Origin: Anaeromicropila populeti
GTDB taxonomy: Bacteria; Bacillota; Clostridia; Lachnospirales; Lachnospiraceae
DNA: 64,000 nt
Assembly: GCF_900112775.1 (NCBI RefSeq)
Contig: NZ_FOYZ01000003.1
Coordinates: 251,494-315,493 of the forward strand
Direction: 5' to 3'
The position numbers and the translations under genes are program-made. Within the stretch, counting starts at the first letter, position 1. Each line of letters opens with the position of its first letter. Shown in pieces: positions 16,552-24,465 of this stretch. The notes beneath the pieces were generated by a model. That model was not told the origin of the DNA. It saw only the letters and a program-made list of their open reading frames with translations, and did not search any database.

Positions 16552-18081
16552 TTAACTTTCCATCAGCTTGTTTACTTCTTGAATGTCTCTGATAATACTT
16601 TCTTTTCTGTCTTGAAACAGCAAGCCTTTATTGTATTCATAATACTTATCACAGCCAAACTCACTAATATATCTCATACTGTGATAATTTCCAGCTAATT
16701 CCGTAATAAAGATAACCATTTCCTGACTTTCGCCAAATGCTTTTTCCATAAAAAGAAAAGCATGCTTTAAACGATTGGAGGCTTTTTCAATTGATTCGTT
16801 TCTTTCCTTGGTTTCCTCATAAAACCATTCTTTCAGAAGCTGAAAGGATTCTTCATCCGCCATGCTTCCCTTCTGTACCAGCTTATCCTTATATTCCTCT
16901 AACGTCTGAATCATATGAAGAATAGCCTGTACTTGGTCAATTTCTATCTGACCAGCTTCTTTCTGAGCTGTTAAAACAATATTTTTTCGCTGTATGATAG
17001 ACATTAATAACTCTGGCACACCATCCACATTACTATTTTCTTGAACATTTTCTTTTATTTCCTGTAAAACCTCATATAATCCTGTCACATATGCATCCAT
17101 ATGCAATGCCCTTTGAAAATTTTCATTTATGCCTGCCAGCAACAGTCCAATCACGGTATACCTTTCATCAAACTGTGCTTCCTTCACTCGTTTTACCAGT
17201 TCTGATTCAATTTGTCCATTTAAAATACTCTGAATCTGATAATCTTTTTCATATTTAACATACAACTCTAGATAGCTGGAAAAATCCTTTGCAATTTTCT
17301 GATTTTGCAGATACTGGATGACAACCTGTTCATCTACTTTAAGATTTAGTTCTTCATATACTAAGAGTAATTTAGACAGGTCTTCCCACCCCCTGGCTGT
17401 TACAAAACTCATACCATCTATTGTTGTTTCAATTTTATAAAAATGGTCTTTTTTTATTTCTAAATAGGAAAGAACTGCCCCGTGGATTCCCTGCTTATAA
17501 GCATATTCCTTCCAAACATCAAAATTGTCTTCTACCTCAATCTTTTTTAGCCGATCTAGTGTTACAATGTCAAAATCACGAACAGATTTATTATATTCAG
17601 GAGGATTTCCAGCTGCAACAATGATCCAGCCTTCTGGAAGCTTATGATTTCCAAACGTTTTAAATTGCAAAAATTGAAGCATAGTAGGTGCCAATGTCTC
17701 TGAAACACAGTTTATTTCATCCAAAAATAAAATACCTTCTCTTAATCCTGTTTCCTCAATTTTATTATATACCGCAGCAATTATCTCGCTCATTGTATAT
17801 TCTGTTACCGCATATTCTCTGCCACTATACACCTTCTTACTAATAAATGGCAGGCCAACTGCACTCTGACGTGTATGATGTGTGATCGTATAAGCCAGCA
17901 GTCCGATTTTACATTCCATTGCAATCTGCTCCATAATCGCCGTTTTTCCAATACCAGGCGGACCTATCAGTAGAATTGGACGCTGCTTCATAATCGGAAT
18001 TTTATACATTCCATACTCATCTTTACTTAAATATGCCTGAATTGAGTTTTTAATTTCTTCCTTTGCACGCTTTATATTCAT
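16552..18081 (-). CDS. MoxR-family AAA+ ATPase
   Basis: AAA+ chaperone-like ATPase of the MoxR group, which usually works with a VWA-domain partner to mature or remodel a target. Walker A is GPPGIGKTAIM, Walker B ILFLDEINCV, followed by the sensor segment IVAAGNPPEYNKSVRDFD. 509 residues is long for MoxR; the extra C-terminal 200 residues are helical. Its start is 3 nt from the stop of the VWA-like gene, so the two are translationally close. No cofactor- or sulfatase-type target is encoded nearby. Confidence 0.9.
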   Translation of the reverse strand: MNIKRAKEEIKNSIQAYLSKDEYGMYKIPIMKQRPILLIGPPGIGKTAIMEQIAMECKIGLLAYTITHHTRQSAVGLPFISKKVYSGREYAVTEYTMSEIIAAVYNKIEETGLREGILFLDEINCVSETLAPTMLQFLQFKTFGNHKLPEGWIIVAAGNPPEYNKSVRDFDIVTLDRLKKIEVEDNFDVWKEYAYKQGIHGAVLSYLEIKKDHFYKIETTIDGMSFVTARGWEDLSKLLLVYEELNLKVDEQVVIQYLQNQKIAKDFSSYLELYVKYEKDYQIQSILNGQIESELVKRVKEAQFDERYTVIGLLLAGINENFQRALHMDAYVTGLYEVLQEIKENVQENSNVDGVPELLMSIIQRKNIVLTAQKEAGQIEIDQVQAILHMIQTLEEYKDKLVQKGSMADEESFQLLKEWFYEETKERNESIEKASNRLKHAFLFMEKAFGESQEMVIFITELAGNYHSMRYISEFGCDKYYEYNKGLLFQDRKESIIRDIQEVNKLMES

Positions 18082-18084
18082 TTT

Positions 18085-19422
18085 CTATTCCTTTCGTTTT
18101 TGTCTTAAATCATCTGGTTCTATTATAAGTTTCATTGCCCACGGGGGAACCTTTTTGTCTGTATAGTTTTCTTCAATAAATACAAATGCCACCTCATACC
18201 CTGGCGGTTTAGTAGGATAAACTCCCATTCCATCGGTGAAATAAAGTAATCCCTTTAAATGATGCAGCTCTTTCCTTTTGATCAGGTCATCAACATATTG
18301 AAACACAGGGCGGAAATCTGTCCCTCCATATCCTTTAACAGAAAACCCTTTTATACAATCTTCTATTTGTTCCATATCTGTGATAATCATATCTTCCTTT
18401 ATTTCATTATCACACTGAATCACATGTACATTTACCTTATTAAAAAAATTCTCACTATCCAGCAGAATTGTAAAAGTCTCTTCCAAAAATGCCTTTACTG
18501 TCTCTCCCTGACAGGATCCTGATGTATCAATAGCAATTACAAACTCTTCTATCTTGTTTACCTCACTATACTCTAATGGTTCTATTAATGGCATATTCTG
18601 ATAAAGCTCCAATCCGTAATGATAAAATCCATAATCAAAGCTATCCATATCCATTTTGTTTTCTTCCCGCAGCAATGCAAATCTACGTAAAAAACTTCTG
18701 TAATTATACTGCTCCCGGTGCTTAACATTTAAGTAGTCCATTAGTGCTCTTGATTCATTTCCTGCATTTTTAAAATAAGTTTCCAAATTGGTCTTTATAG
18801 TTTCACTTACTTTTTCCCACCTTTGATATTCTTCCTCTGGTGCCTTTCTGCTCTCAGGCTCCTCATTCTGTCCTCCCTTTTTCTTTTTTCTCCACAAGGT
18901 ATGATCGTCTACTAAAAATTCCAATCCTATTTTTACTATATCCTGTTCTGCAAACCTCCCAGATAATAGTACCTTATAGATTCCCTCAGCAGTTAAAATC
19001 TTCTGCTCGTCCTCTAAGCTCGCATAAATTTGCTTTCTGTAATCGGAAATTAATTTTTGTATACATTTATAGTCCATTCCATCCATAATATATTCAACAG
19101 CAATATCACAGCTTATATCCCATAGTTCTTCATTCTTATCTTCATAATTATAAATGTGAAAAAAAATGCAGTGAAGCAGCATATGAAAATAACTCCTGTT
19201 TACCAAGATTCTGTTAAACTCATACCGTTCTGTCAAAAACTTGGGGTTATAATATATCTTCTCCCCGTCTGTTCCCATATAAAAAGTAGATAACAGAAAT
19301 TCATAAGAAAACTGGCTCAGTGCTACATCTAAAAATCTCATAGAAAGGTACAATTCATTTCTGGAAGCCTTTAAAATCTGATTACATATATTTATTAATC
19401 TTTCCTTAATCTCATTTTTCAC
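18085..19422 (-). CDS. VWA-like metallopeptidase-domain protein (DUF2201 type)
   Basis: Partner of the MoxR ATPase. The N-terminal 150 residues resemble the putative metallopeptidase domain of DUF2201 (HMLLHCIFFHIYNYE in place of a canonical HExxH, with later VEYIMD). The C-terminal 180 residues are a VWA-like domain with the MIDAS-type DTSGSCQG and a GYGGTDFRPVF loop. The start is GTG at 19422, with AGGAG 8 nt upstream. The HExxH glutamate is replaced (HMLLH), so peptidase activity is doubtful. Known family: DUF2201/VWA with MoxR; role unassigned. Confidence 0.88.
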   Translation of the reverse strand: MKNEIKERLINICNQILKASRNELYLSMRFLDVALSQFSYEFLLSTFYMGTDGEKIYYNPKFLTERYEFNRILVNRSYFHMLLHCIFFHIYNYEDKNEELWDISCDIAVEYIMDGMDYKCIQKLISDYRKQIYASLEDEQKILTAEGIYKVLLSGRFAEQDIVKIGLEFLVDDHTLWRKKKKGGQNEEPESRKAPEEEYQRWEKVSETIKTNLETYFKNAGNESRALMDYLNVKHREQYNYRSFLRRFALLREENKMDMDSFDYGFYHYGLELYQNMPLIEPLEYSEVNKIEEFVIAIDTSGSCQGETVKAFLEETFTILLDSENFFNKVNVHVIQCDNEIKEDMIITDMEQIEDCIKGFSVKGYGGTDFRPVFQYVDDLIKRKELHHLKGLLYFTDGMGVYPTKPPGYEVAFVFIEENYTDKKVPPWAMKLIIEPDDLRQKRKE

Positions 19423-19437
19423 TTTTTGCTCTCCTGT

Positions 19438-20331
19438 CTACAATTCAAAACTTTTGTCAGAAAAACCAAACTTTCTTTTCTTATATGTTAATAAAAAATG
19501 AATGATTTCTAATTTTCCTAATGAACTGGCCGCCTTCAAGATGCGTTCAAGACTTTCCCTGTCAAATACCTCTAGTTTAGAAAGCTGCTCTAATATTTCC
19601 ATATCTTCTCGTTCCGCTGCCAAATTGAAAATGTAATCTAAGTTCTCTTTTATATAAGCAAGATACATCTGCTGCGCTTCCTCTTCTAGCTTATAGGGAT
19701 AAAAAGCCCTATACATAGCCAAAAATGCTGCTGTTTCATCAGAATCATTTGCTCTGGCAACAAAAAAATCTGCATCATATTTTTTATAGTCCACATCTCC
19801 ACCAAACATACATTCCCGAAAATGTACGCCAGAACCGTATGTTACCTGATTGATGATTCTTGCCGCAGTCACTTCTTCATAATCAAACTCATATTTAGGA
19901 AATACAAGTTTAGCAACTGATATGCCATTCCATTTATCTTCACCATAATCCAGAGTCACATGAAGCTCCTGGTTAATTTCTGATAGGATTCCCTTTAAAC
20001 ATTTTGTTTTAGGAATTACACGATATATAAAAACTTCTTTCAAATTCCCACAATTTTTAAATGCACCATCTCCAATGGAATTCACTGTATTGTAAAGTAC
20101 TATTTTCCTCAATTCTCGACAATTATAAAATGCATGTGTACCAATGCTTAGTAGTCCATCTGGCATAAACAATTCATACAATCCCCGGCATCGTTCAAAT
20201 GCATATGCTGCCAGGCTGACAACTTTTTGCTCATCAATCTTTTCTGGAATGATTACACTAGAAGCGTCCCCTAAGTACCGGGTAATCTCAATTCCTGTCT
20301 CAACTATCTTCCATTCAAAATGATTTTTCAA
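19438..20331 (-). CDS. BspA-type leucine-rich-repeat protein (cytosolic)
   Basis: The N-terminal third holds LRR_5 repeats of the BspA type (AYAFERCRGLYELFMPDG; HAFYNCRELRKIVL; GAFKNCGNLKEVFI). The rest is an unknown helical domain with KYDADFFVARANDSDETAAF. There is no signal peptide, unlike most surface BspA proteins. Start TTG at 20331, with AAGGAG 9 nt upstream. First gene of the LRR-VWA-MoxR set, with a clear promoter. It could be a substrate-recognition partner of the MoxR/VWA pair, which is inference from position only. Confidence 0.85.
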   Translation of the reverse strand: MKNHFEWKIVETGIEITRYLGDASSVIIPEKIDEQKVVSLAAYAFERCRGLYELFMPDGLLSIGTHAFYNCRELRKIVLYNTVNSIGDGAFKNCGNLKEVFIYRVIPKTKCLKGILSEINQELHVTLDYGEDKWNGISVAKLVFPKYEFDYEEVTAARIINQVTYGSGVHFRECMFGGDVDYKKYDADFFVARANDSDETAAFLAMYRAFYPYKLEEEAQQMYLAYIKENLDYIFNLAAEREDMEILEQLSKLEVFDRESLERILKAASSLGKLEIIHFLLTYKKRKFGFSDKSFEL

Positions 20332-20376
20332 TTTTCCTAGCTCCTTGTTTCATAAATCAATAGATAATTTATAACG

Positions 20377-20405
20377 AGTATACCATTTTGGACTTTTTTT
20401 TACAA
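20377..20405 (-). promoter_or_regulatory. Promoter of the LRR-VWA-MoxR-MBL operon
   Basis: Minus-strand TTGTAA (20400-20405), 17 nt, TATACT (20377-20382), 45 nt upstream of the LRR gene's TTG. Confidence 0.65.
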
Positions 20406-20460
20406 TATTTATATCCATGTTCTGTAACGATAAAAATGAGAACAAAGGGGCTGTCACAAT

Positions 20461-20493
20461 AAAAATGGCGTTTTGCATTGGCAAAACACCATT
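20461..20493 (-). terminator. Terminator after the minus-strand AgrD-like peptide
   Basis: On the minus strand ATGGTGTTTTGC pairs with GCAAAACGCCAT (one G-T), followed by TTTTTATT. It begins 12 nt past the peptide stop. Confidence 0.85.
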
Positions 20494-20504
20494 AAGACAT
20501 AATT

Positions 20505-20645
20505 CTATTTTTTAAATCTCTCTGCACCTTTCGGAAGAACTGGCTGATAATACCAACTGATACATGCAGAATTTATTTCTTTTGATACAAAATGCTCTGC
20601 TGTTTTACTAATTATTTTTTCCACAATTTCTTTTCTCTTTTTCAC
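20505..20645 (-). CDS. AgrD-like cyclic thiolactone autoinducer precursor 1
   Basis: 46-residue quorum-sensing peptide precursor, too short for usual gene calls. GTG start at 20645 with a strong AAGGAGG (20654-20660), 8 nt away. The N-terminus is an amphipathic helix (KKRKEIVEKIISKTAEHFVSK), then NSA-C28-ISWY followed by YQPVLPKGAERFKK. By analogy with the clostridial AgrD of C. perfringens (CLWFT then HQPEEP), the ring would be Cys28-Ile-Ser-Trp-Tyr32. The C-terminal LPKGAE-R/K-FKK is shared with the second precursor at 23837. It has its own promoter and terminator. The ring boundary is inference. Confidence 0.88.
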   Translation of the reverse strand: MKKRKEIVEKIISKTAEHFVSKEINSACISWYYQPVLPKGAERFKK

Positions 20646-20978
20646 CTTATGAACCTCCTTTTATTATAATCATTCAGATTATTAATATTCAAAATTTTCA
20701 TTCAAAGTGTCGTAAATACAAAACTTGCAAAATATTAGTGTATAACATATTTTAACATAATGTTACAAGACATTCAATCCTATATTATACTTTTATCATT
20801 ATTCAGTATACTTTTTTAAATAGATTCTGTCAAATAGTATCCTTACAAGTATTGAACGATGCAAAACTGGTACCATTCGTCATTTATCTTCTGACCCTTT
20901 TAATCATTCCACTTATATATTATAGTTATAGTACTTATACAAACAATTATATGAATAAATGAGATTCAGGAGGCTGTT
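20646..20978. other. Divergent intergenic region of AgrD-like 1 and ECF gene
   Basis: 333 nt with no further coding frame I can support. It holds the minus-strand promoter of the AgrD-like peptide (20740-20768) and, towards the plus-strand gene, an AT-rich stretch with TATATTATAG near 20915-20925 that may be its -10. AGGAGG precedes the ECF gene ATG. No riboswitch was recognised. Confidence 0.6.
20740..20768 (-). promoter_or_regulatory. Promoter of AgrD-like peptide 1
   Basis: Minus-strand TTGTAA (20763-20768), 17 nt, TTATAC (20740-20745). The spacer contains ATGTTA twice, 10 bp apart, a spacing of one helical turn that could suit a DNA-binding regulator. Upstream is TTGAATGT, also present at the kinase promoter. 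Confidence 0.6.
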
Positions 20979-21500
20979 ATGAAAAAAGATAGAATTACGA
21001 AATTAACTCTTGCTGCACTTATGGCTGCATTAACCTATGTAGCAACAACTATTGTAAAAATCCCATCCCCTACAAATGGATTTATTCATCCAGGTGATGG
21101 CATGGTATTTTTGTCTGGTATATTGCTTGGTCCTATATATGGAGCATTTGCTGCCGGAATTGGTTCTATGCTTGTTGACTTGCTTTCAGGCTACACCCAG
21201 TACGTTCTTGGAACCTTTGTAATTAAAGCACTGGCAGCTTTTACCTGTGGACTTCTCTACCGTGTCCTTTCCACTAGATTTCACAATGCTATCCTTCCCA
21301 GCATATTGAGTGGTCTTGCTGCCTCTTCCATTATTGTGCTTGGGTATTTTGGATATACCTATTTATTTCTAGGGATGGGAATATCTGCTGCTGCTGACAT
21401 TCCAGGAAATATTATTCAGACCTTGTTTGGTACTTTTACAGTGACAATTATTTTTCCAGCATTGAAAAAAGCCAACATATTTACCTATATAACTCATTAA
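20979..21500 (+). CDS. ECF transporter S component
   Basis: Substrate-binding membrane subunit of an energy-coupling-factor vitamin transporter. 173 residues with five to six hydrophobic helices. ALMAALTYVATTIVKIP at the N-terminus and PTNGFIHPGDGMVFLSGILLGP are typical of the riboflavin/pantothenate-type S family; GSMLVDLLSGYTQYV follows. AGGAGG precedes the ATG. No A, A' or T component lies nearby, so it probably shares an energising module (group II ECF). The vitamin cannot be named. Confidence 0.87.
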   Translation: MKKDRITKLTLAALMAALTYVATTIVKIPSPTNGFIHPGDGMVFLSGILLGPIYGAFAAGIGSMLVDLLSGYTQYVLGTFVIKALAAFTCGLLYRVLSTRFHNAILPSILSGLAASSIIVLGYFGYTYLFLGMGISAAADIPGNIIQTLFGTFTVTIIFPALKKANIFTYITH

Positions 21501-21643
21501 ATACAGCATATTGCACATTCCAGTTTTTTGTTTTTAAAGAAACGCCCGCCTATTTTATGTGCTTTTTTTACATTGTATATAACGATTGTCCATACTAATC
21601 TTAGATTATTGTGTATTTTTAATAAAAAAAATAATTTAATGTG

Positions 21644-21672
21644 TTGAATGTAGTTACAATTTATGATAAAAT
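21644..21672 (+). promoter_or_regulatory. Promoter of the agr-like kinase-regulator operon
   Basis: TTGAAT (21644-21649), 17 nt, TAAAAT (21667-21672), then GGGAG at 21702-21706. The -35 is embedded in TTGAATGTAGTTACAATTTATG, similar to TTGAATGTCTTGTAACATTATG at the promoter of the opposite-strand AgrD-like peptide. Confidence 0.7.
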
Positions 21673-21785
21673 AATTAAAACGGGGAATACAATAGAACAT
21701 AGGGAGATGTGTTATTATAAATGAATTAAATATAATACTTGCACTACTCTCGTATAGTATCGAGCCTTTTATTTGGATTCGGATC

Positions 21786-23039
21786 ATGTCAAAAATTTTT
21801 AAACCGAAATACTCAAACAGAATCTATTATTTTTCCGCTGGCTTCGGTATGTATTTGCTGGGAGTATTAAAGCAAGTTCTTGCATTTAGGATTCAGAATG
21901 ACGTGATAAATCTAGTAATACCGATTGTTATGATTTCCTATACTATATTTTTAACAAATATTTTGTTTAAAAACACTTTATACTCACGGCTTTTATGTCT
22001 GGGAATTTTAAATATTGTGTCCATCATAACAGATATCCTTACAGTCGGAATATTATATGGAATTATACGTATTCCAATTAATGAAATTACCTCGTTCGGA
22101 ACAATTAATGTACTAGCAAGCTTATTTGCCCGATTGTGTTACATAATTATTTGTGAAATGATTTTTACAATAAGCTTTCGAAAGTTAATTTCCCGATTAC
22201 TTTACAATAAAGAAATTGTTCCTTTGATACTAAGCAATATAATTTTAGTTGTACCTAGTGTCGCTGTATTTAATAATAAAAAATTGATTGGAAGTAATGT
22301 TTCACTGTTATTCTTTTTCTTATTGGAACAATTTTTACTTGTAGGGATTACCATTTATGTAATAGTTTTATTTGACAGGCGGCAACAACGAGAGTTTAAG
22401 AATACTCTTCGTTTACAACAGATGGAACTAGAAATGCAAATGAATAAAGATATTATTGAAGTTACAGATAAATTGAGAGAATTACGACATGATATGCGAT
22501 CACATTATGGATTAATAAAATCACTTGTTATTTCAAAAAAATATAATGAATTAGAGTCGTATATTAATGATCTGTACGTGGATATAGAAGTTGCAGAAGA
22601 TATTTTTCTTCTTGATAATAAAAATGTCGCTATTTTATTAAATCAAAAGAAGAAAGCAGCTAAACAGCTAAAAATCAAGTTCTCTTCTACTATTACAGTT
22701 AATGATTTTAAAATGTCTGATGTTGATATTTGTTCGCTGCTCTCCAATTTGCTTAATAATGCAATTGAAGCCAATGAAAATGTTTCTGTGGAACAGCGCT
22801 TTGTTAATTTGGACATTCAGCTAGAGGAGGCTGGTTACTACATTATATGTAATAATTCATTAGCTGATATGCCCGTTTTTAGAAAAGGGAGCTTTATTAC
22901 TACTAAACTTGATTCCTCAAATCATGGTTTAGGTGTAAATATTATTCGAAATATTGTAAAGAAATATCATGGCAACGTTAAATTTGATTTTAATGAAAAT
23001 GAATTTACAGTAGAAATTTTTATTCCAAATGCTTCATAG
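21786..23039 (+). CDS. AgrC-type sensor histidine kinase (GHKL family)
   Basis: Membrane sensor for a cyclic autoinducer peptide. Five to six helices fill residues 1-195. A helical linker leads to RELRHDMRSHYGLIK (phospho-acceptor H235) and a GHKL ATPase with LSNLLNNAIEAN (N box) and GLGVNIIRNIVKKYHG (G box). The first ATG (21786) is internal: the frame stays open upstream and encodes a missing first helix, INELNIILALLSYSIEPFIW. The Shine-Dalgarno at 21702 points to ATT at 21714. An ATG at 21721 would be in frame if one base were inserted. Followed after 14 nt by the regulator gene. Confidence 0.92.
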   Translation: MSKIFKPKYSNRIYYFSAGFGMYLLGVLKQVLAFRIQNDVINLVIPIVMISYTIFLTNILFKNTLYSRLLCLGILNIVSIITDILTVGILYGIIRIPINEITSFGTINVLASLFARLCYIIICEMIFTISFRKLISRLLYNKEIVPLILSNIILVVPSVAVFNNKKLIGSNVSLLFFFLLEQFLLVGITIYVIVLFDRRQQREFKNTLRLQQMELEMQMNKDIIEVTDKLRELRHDMRSHYGLIKSLVISKKYNELESYINDLYVDIEVAEDIFLLDNKNVAILLNQKKKAAKQLKIKFSSTITVNDFKMSDVDICSLLSNLLNNAIEANENVSVEQRFVNLDIQLEEAGYYIICNNSLADMPVFRKGSFITTKLDSSNHGLGVNIIRNIVKKYHGNVKFDFNENEFTVEIFIPNAS

Positions 23040-23053
23040 GAGGTTTCGGATAA

Positions 23054-23776
23054 ATGGAACTTAATATTATTATTTGTGATGATGACCAAGTAAGCTTAAG
23101 TATTAATCGAACTTACATTGAGGAATTCAGCAAGAAATTTAAGGTACGCCCCAATATTCAGTGTTTTAGTACCATTAATGCATCATTTAACAGTATTGTA
23201 AAAAAAGAAAAGATTGATATTGCCCTTTTAGATATTGATTTAAAAGATCATAGTGGTATAGAAGTTGCAAAATTAATTCAGAAAAATAGTCCATGGGCTG
23301 TTATTATTTTTATAACCAGTCATTCTGAGTACGCATTGGACGCCTTTGAATTATTTGCATTTGGATATCTTCAGAAACCGATTGAGCAATCTCGACTTGA
23401 AAAATTATATGCAAAAGCAATTGTTCAGGTACAAAGTATTAAAAATAAAAAGATAAGTGCTTGTATTTATTTTACGGTTAATAAGAATAATATTACGTTA
23501 AAACAATCTAGTATTATTTATATTGAAAAAATACAACAGAAAACAAGAATTGTTACTTTTAAAGAAACATACGAAATTTACGAAACGTTATCTGCTGTTG
23601 AAGAACGGTTAGAATATATTTTTGTACGAATAAGCCAAAGTATTATTGTAAATATGGATGAAATTCTATCTATGGACAAAAATACTATTTATATGAAAAG
23701 CGGACAAGAATTTCGCATCGGAAGAACATTCTTAAAGAATGTGAAAGATATTTATTCCAAGTTTCCTAAACACTAG
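23054..23776 (+). CDS. AgrA-like LytTR response regulator
   Basis: Cytosolic transcription regulator paired with the AgrC-type kinase. The receiver domain (1-120) starts IIICDDDQVS (acidic pocket), has phospho-acceptor D60 in ALLDIDLKDHSG, and a T/K pair in FITSHSEYAL and GYLQKPI. The C-terminal half (about 140-240) is a LytTR DNA-binding domain with YIEKIQQKTRIV and RISQSIIVNMDEI. AGGAGG lies upstream. 240 residues, the usual AgrA/VirR length. The likely targets are the promoters of the two AgrD-like peptides. Confidence 0.94.
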   Translation: MELNIIICDDDQVSLSINRTYIEEFSKKFKVRPNIQCFSTINASFNSIVKKEKIDIALLDIDLKDHSGIEVAKLIQKNSPWAVIIFITSHSEYALDAFELFAFGYLQKPIEQSRLEKLYAKAIVQVQSIKNKKISACIYFTVNKNNITLKQSSIIYIEKIQQKTRIVTFKETYEIYETLSAVEERLEYIFVRISQSIIVNMDEILSMDKNTIYMKSGQEFRIGRTFLKNVKDIYSKFPKH

Positions 23777-23836
23777 ATATACATACTAATGACAATAGCA
23801 TAATTGACACATTCATGTTGAAAGGCGGTGTTTTTT

Positions 23837-23980
23837 ATGAAAGAAACAAAAGATACTGTGAAAGCTGCAATTGTAAGCTTATCAGAACAAGTGGTGAAAA
23901 ATAATGTTAACTGTGCATGTTGGTGGTTCTTACACCAACCGAAGTTGCCAAAAGGCGCAGAAAAATTTAAAAAGCATTAA
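23837..23980 (+). CDS. AgrD-like cyclic thiolactone autoinducer precursor 2
   Basis: 47-residue precursor downstream of the regulator on the same strand. ATG at 23837 follows AAAGGCGG by about 7 nt. The N-terminal amphipathic helix (TKDTVKAAIVSLSEQVVKN) is followed by NVNCA-C28-WWFL and HQPKLPKGAEKFKKH. The CWWFL-HQP arrangement closely parallels CLWFT-HQP of C. perfringens AgrD, so the ring is probably Cys28 to Leu32; the extra Cys26 is a second possible nucleophile. AgrB, the protease that would cut and cyclise it, is not in the window. Confidence 0.9.
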   Translation: MKETKDTVKAAIVSLSEQVVKNNVNCACWWFLHQPKLPKGAEKFKKH

Positions 23981-24000
23981 TTATTACCTAAAAACCTAAT

Positions 24001-24049
24001 AATAGAGAGTCATGGAGGCATATCCTGTTTCAATGACTCTCTATTATTT
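24001..24049 (+). terminator. Hairpin after AgrD-like peptide 2
   Basis: AATAGAGAGTCAT (24001-24013) and ATGACTCTCTATT (24033-24045) are perfect 13-bp arms followed by ATTTTG. Positioned to end the kinase-regulator-peptide transcript 21 nt after the stop. Confidence 0.75.
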
Positions 24050-24350
24050 TGCCAATATTTATATCTATTTTGCTATTATACGTCAATATTTTTATACAAA
24101 TTCATATACTTGCGTGCAGAATTTATAATTTCTTCTTTATTTTTCATGCAAAAACTTGCCATATTGTTGCTATAAAATGCAAAATACATAGTTTGATTGC
24201 ATAAATAAAATCTATAGTATATTATATAACCATACAAATGAGGTGCAAATTTATAAAGCATTATCATTTATATCTTCGCAAATTAGCACAAAAAACCTTT
24301 TAATTCTTATTAAATTAAGCCCCCTTAATAAGTATTATACCCCTCGTTTA

Positions 24351-24388
24351 AAGGCTGTGACCGCACACATCACAGTCTTTATTTTTTT
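24351..24388 (+). terminator. Strong terminator without an obvious upstream gene
   Basis: AAGGCTGTGA (24351-24360) pairs with TCACAGTCTT (24370-24379), followed by TATTTTTTT. No plus-strand gene ends nearby, so it may serve read-through from the agr-like operon or an unannotated small RNA. Confidence 0.75.
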
Positions 24389-24465
24389 GCTTTTATTGCA
24401 CTAGTTATATCGTACAACCATACTTTAATATAATTCTATTAATAGCATATATTTTAGAGGTTATT

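Larger units (their letters stand above)
23981..24465. other. Intergenic region with three hairpins
   Basis: 485 nt without a supported gene. It holds a hairpin at 24001-24045, an inverted repeat CTTATTAA/TTAATAAG at 24307-24331 and a strong terminator at 24351-24388. A 63-codon minus-strand frame at 24076-24267, ending NSARKYMNLYKNIDV, looks protein-like at its C-terminal end but has no ribosome site; it may be a gene remnant. The terminator implies an upstream transcript, possibly a small RNA. Confidence 0.5.

Noticed and set aside
15353-20331. Defence island around MoxR-VWA
   Set aside because: No nuclease, reverse transcriptase, methylase, or abortive-infection partner is adjacent; a housekeeping role is as likely, so only mentioned as a gene set.
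20770-20978. Vitamin riboswitch upstream of the ECF S-component gene
   Set aside because: No recognisable TPP, FMN or other conserved core could be read in the leader.
24076-24267. 63-codon minus-strand frame with a protein-like C-terminus (NSARKYMNLYKNIDV)
   Set aside because: No ribosome site, odd aromatic-rich N-terminal half and no promoter; kept only as a possible remnant in the intergenic entry.
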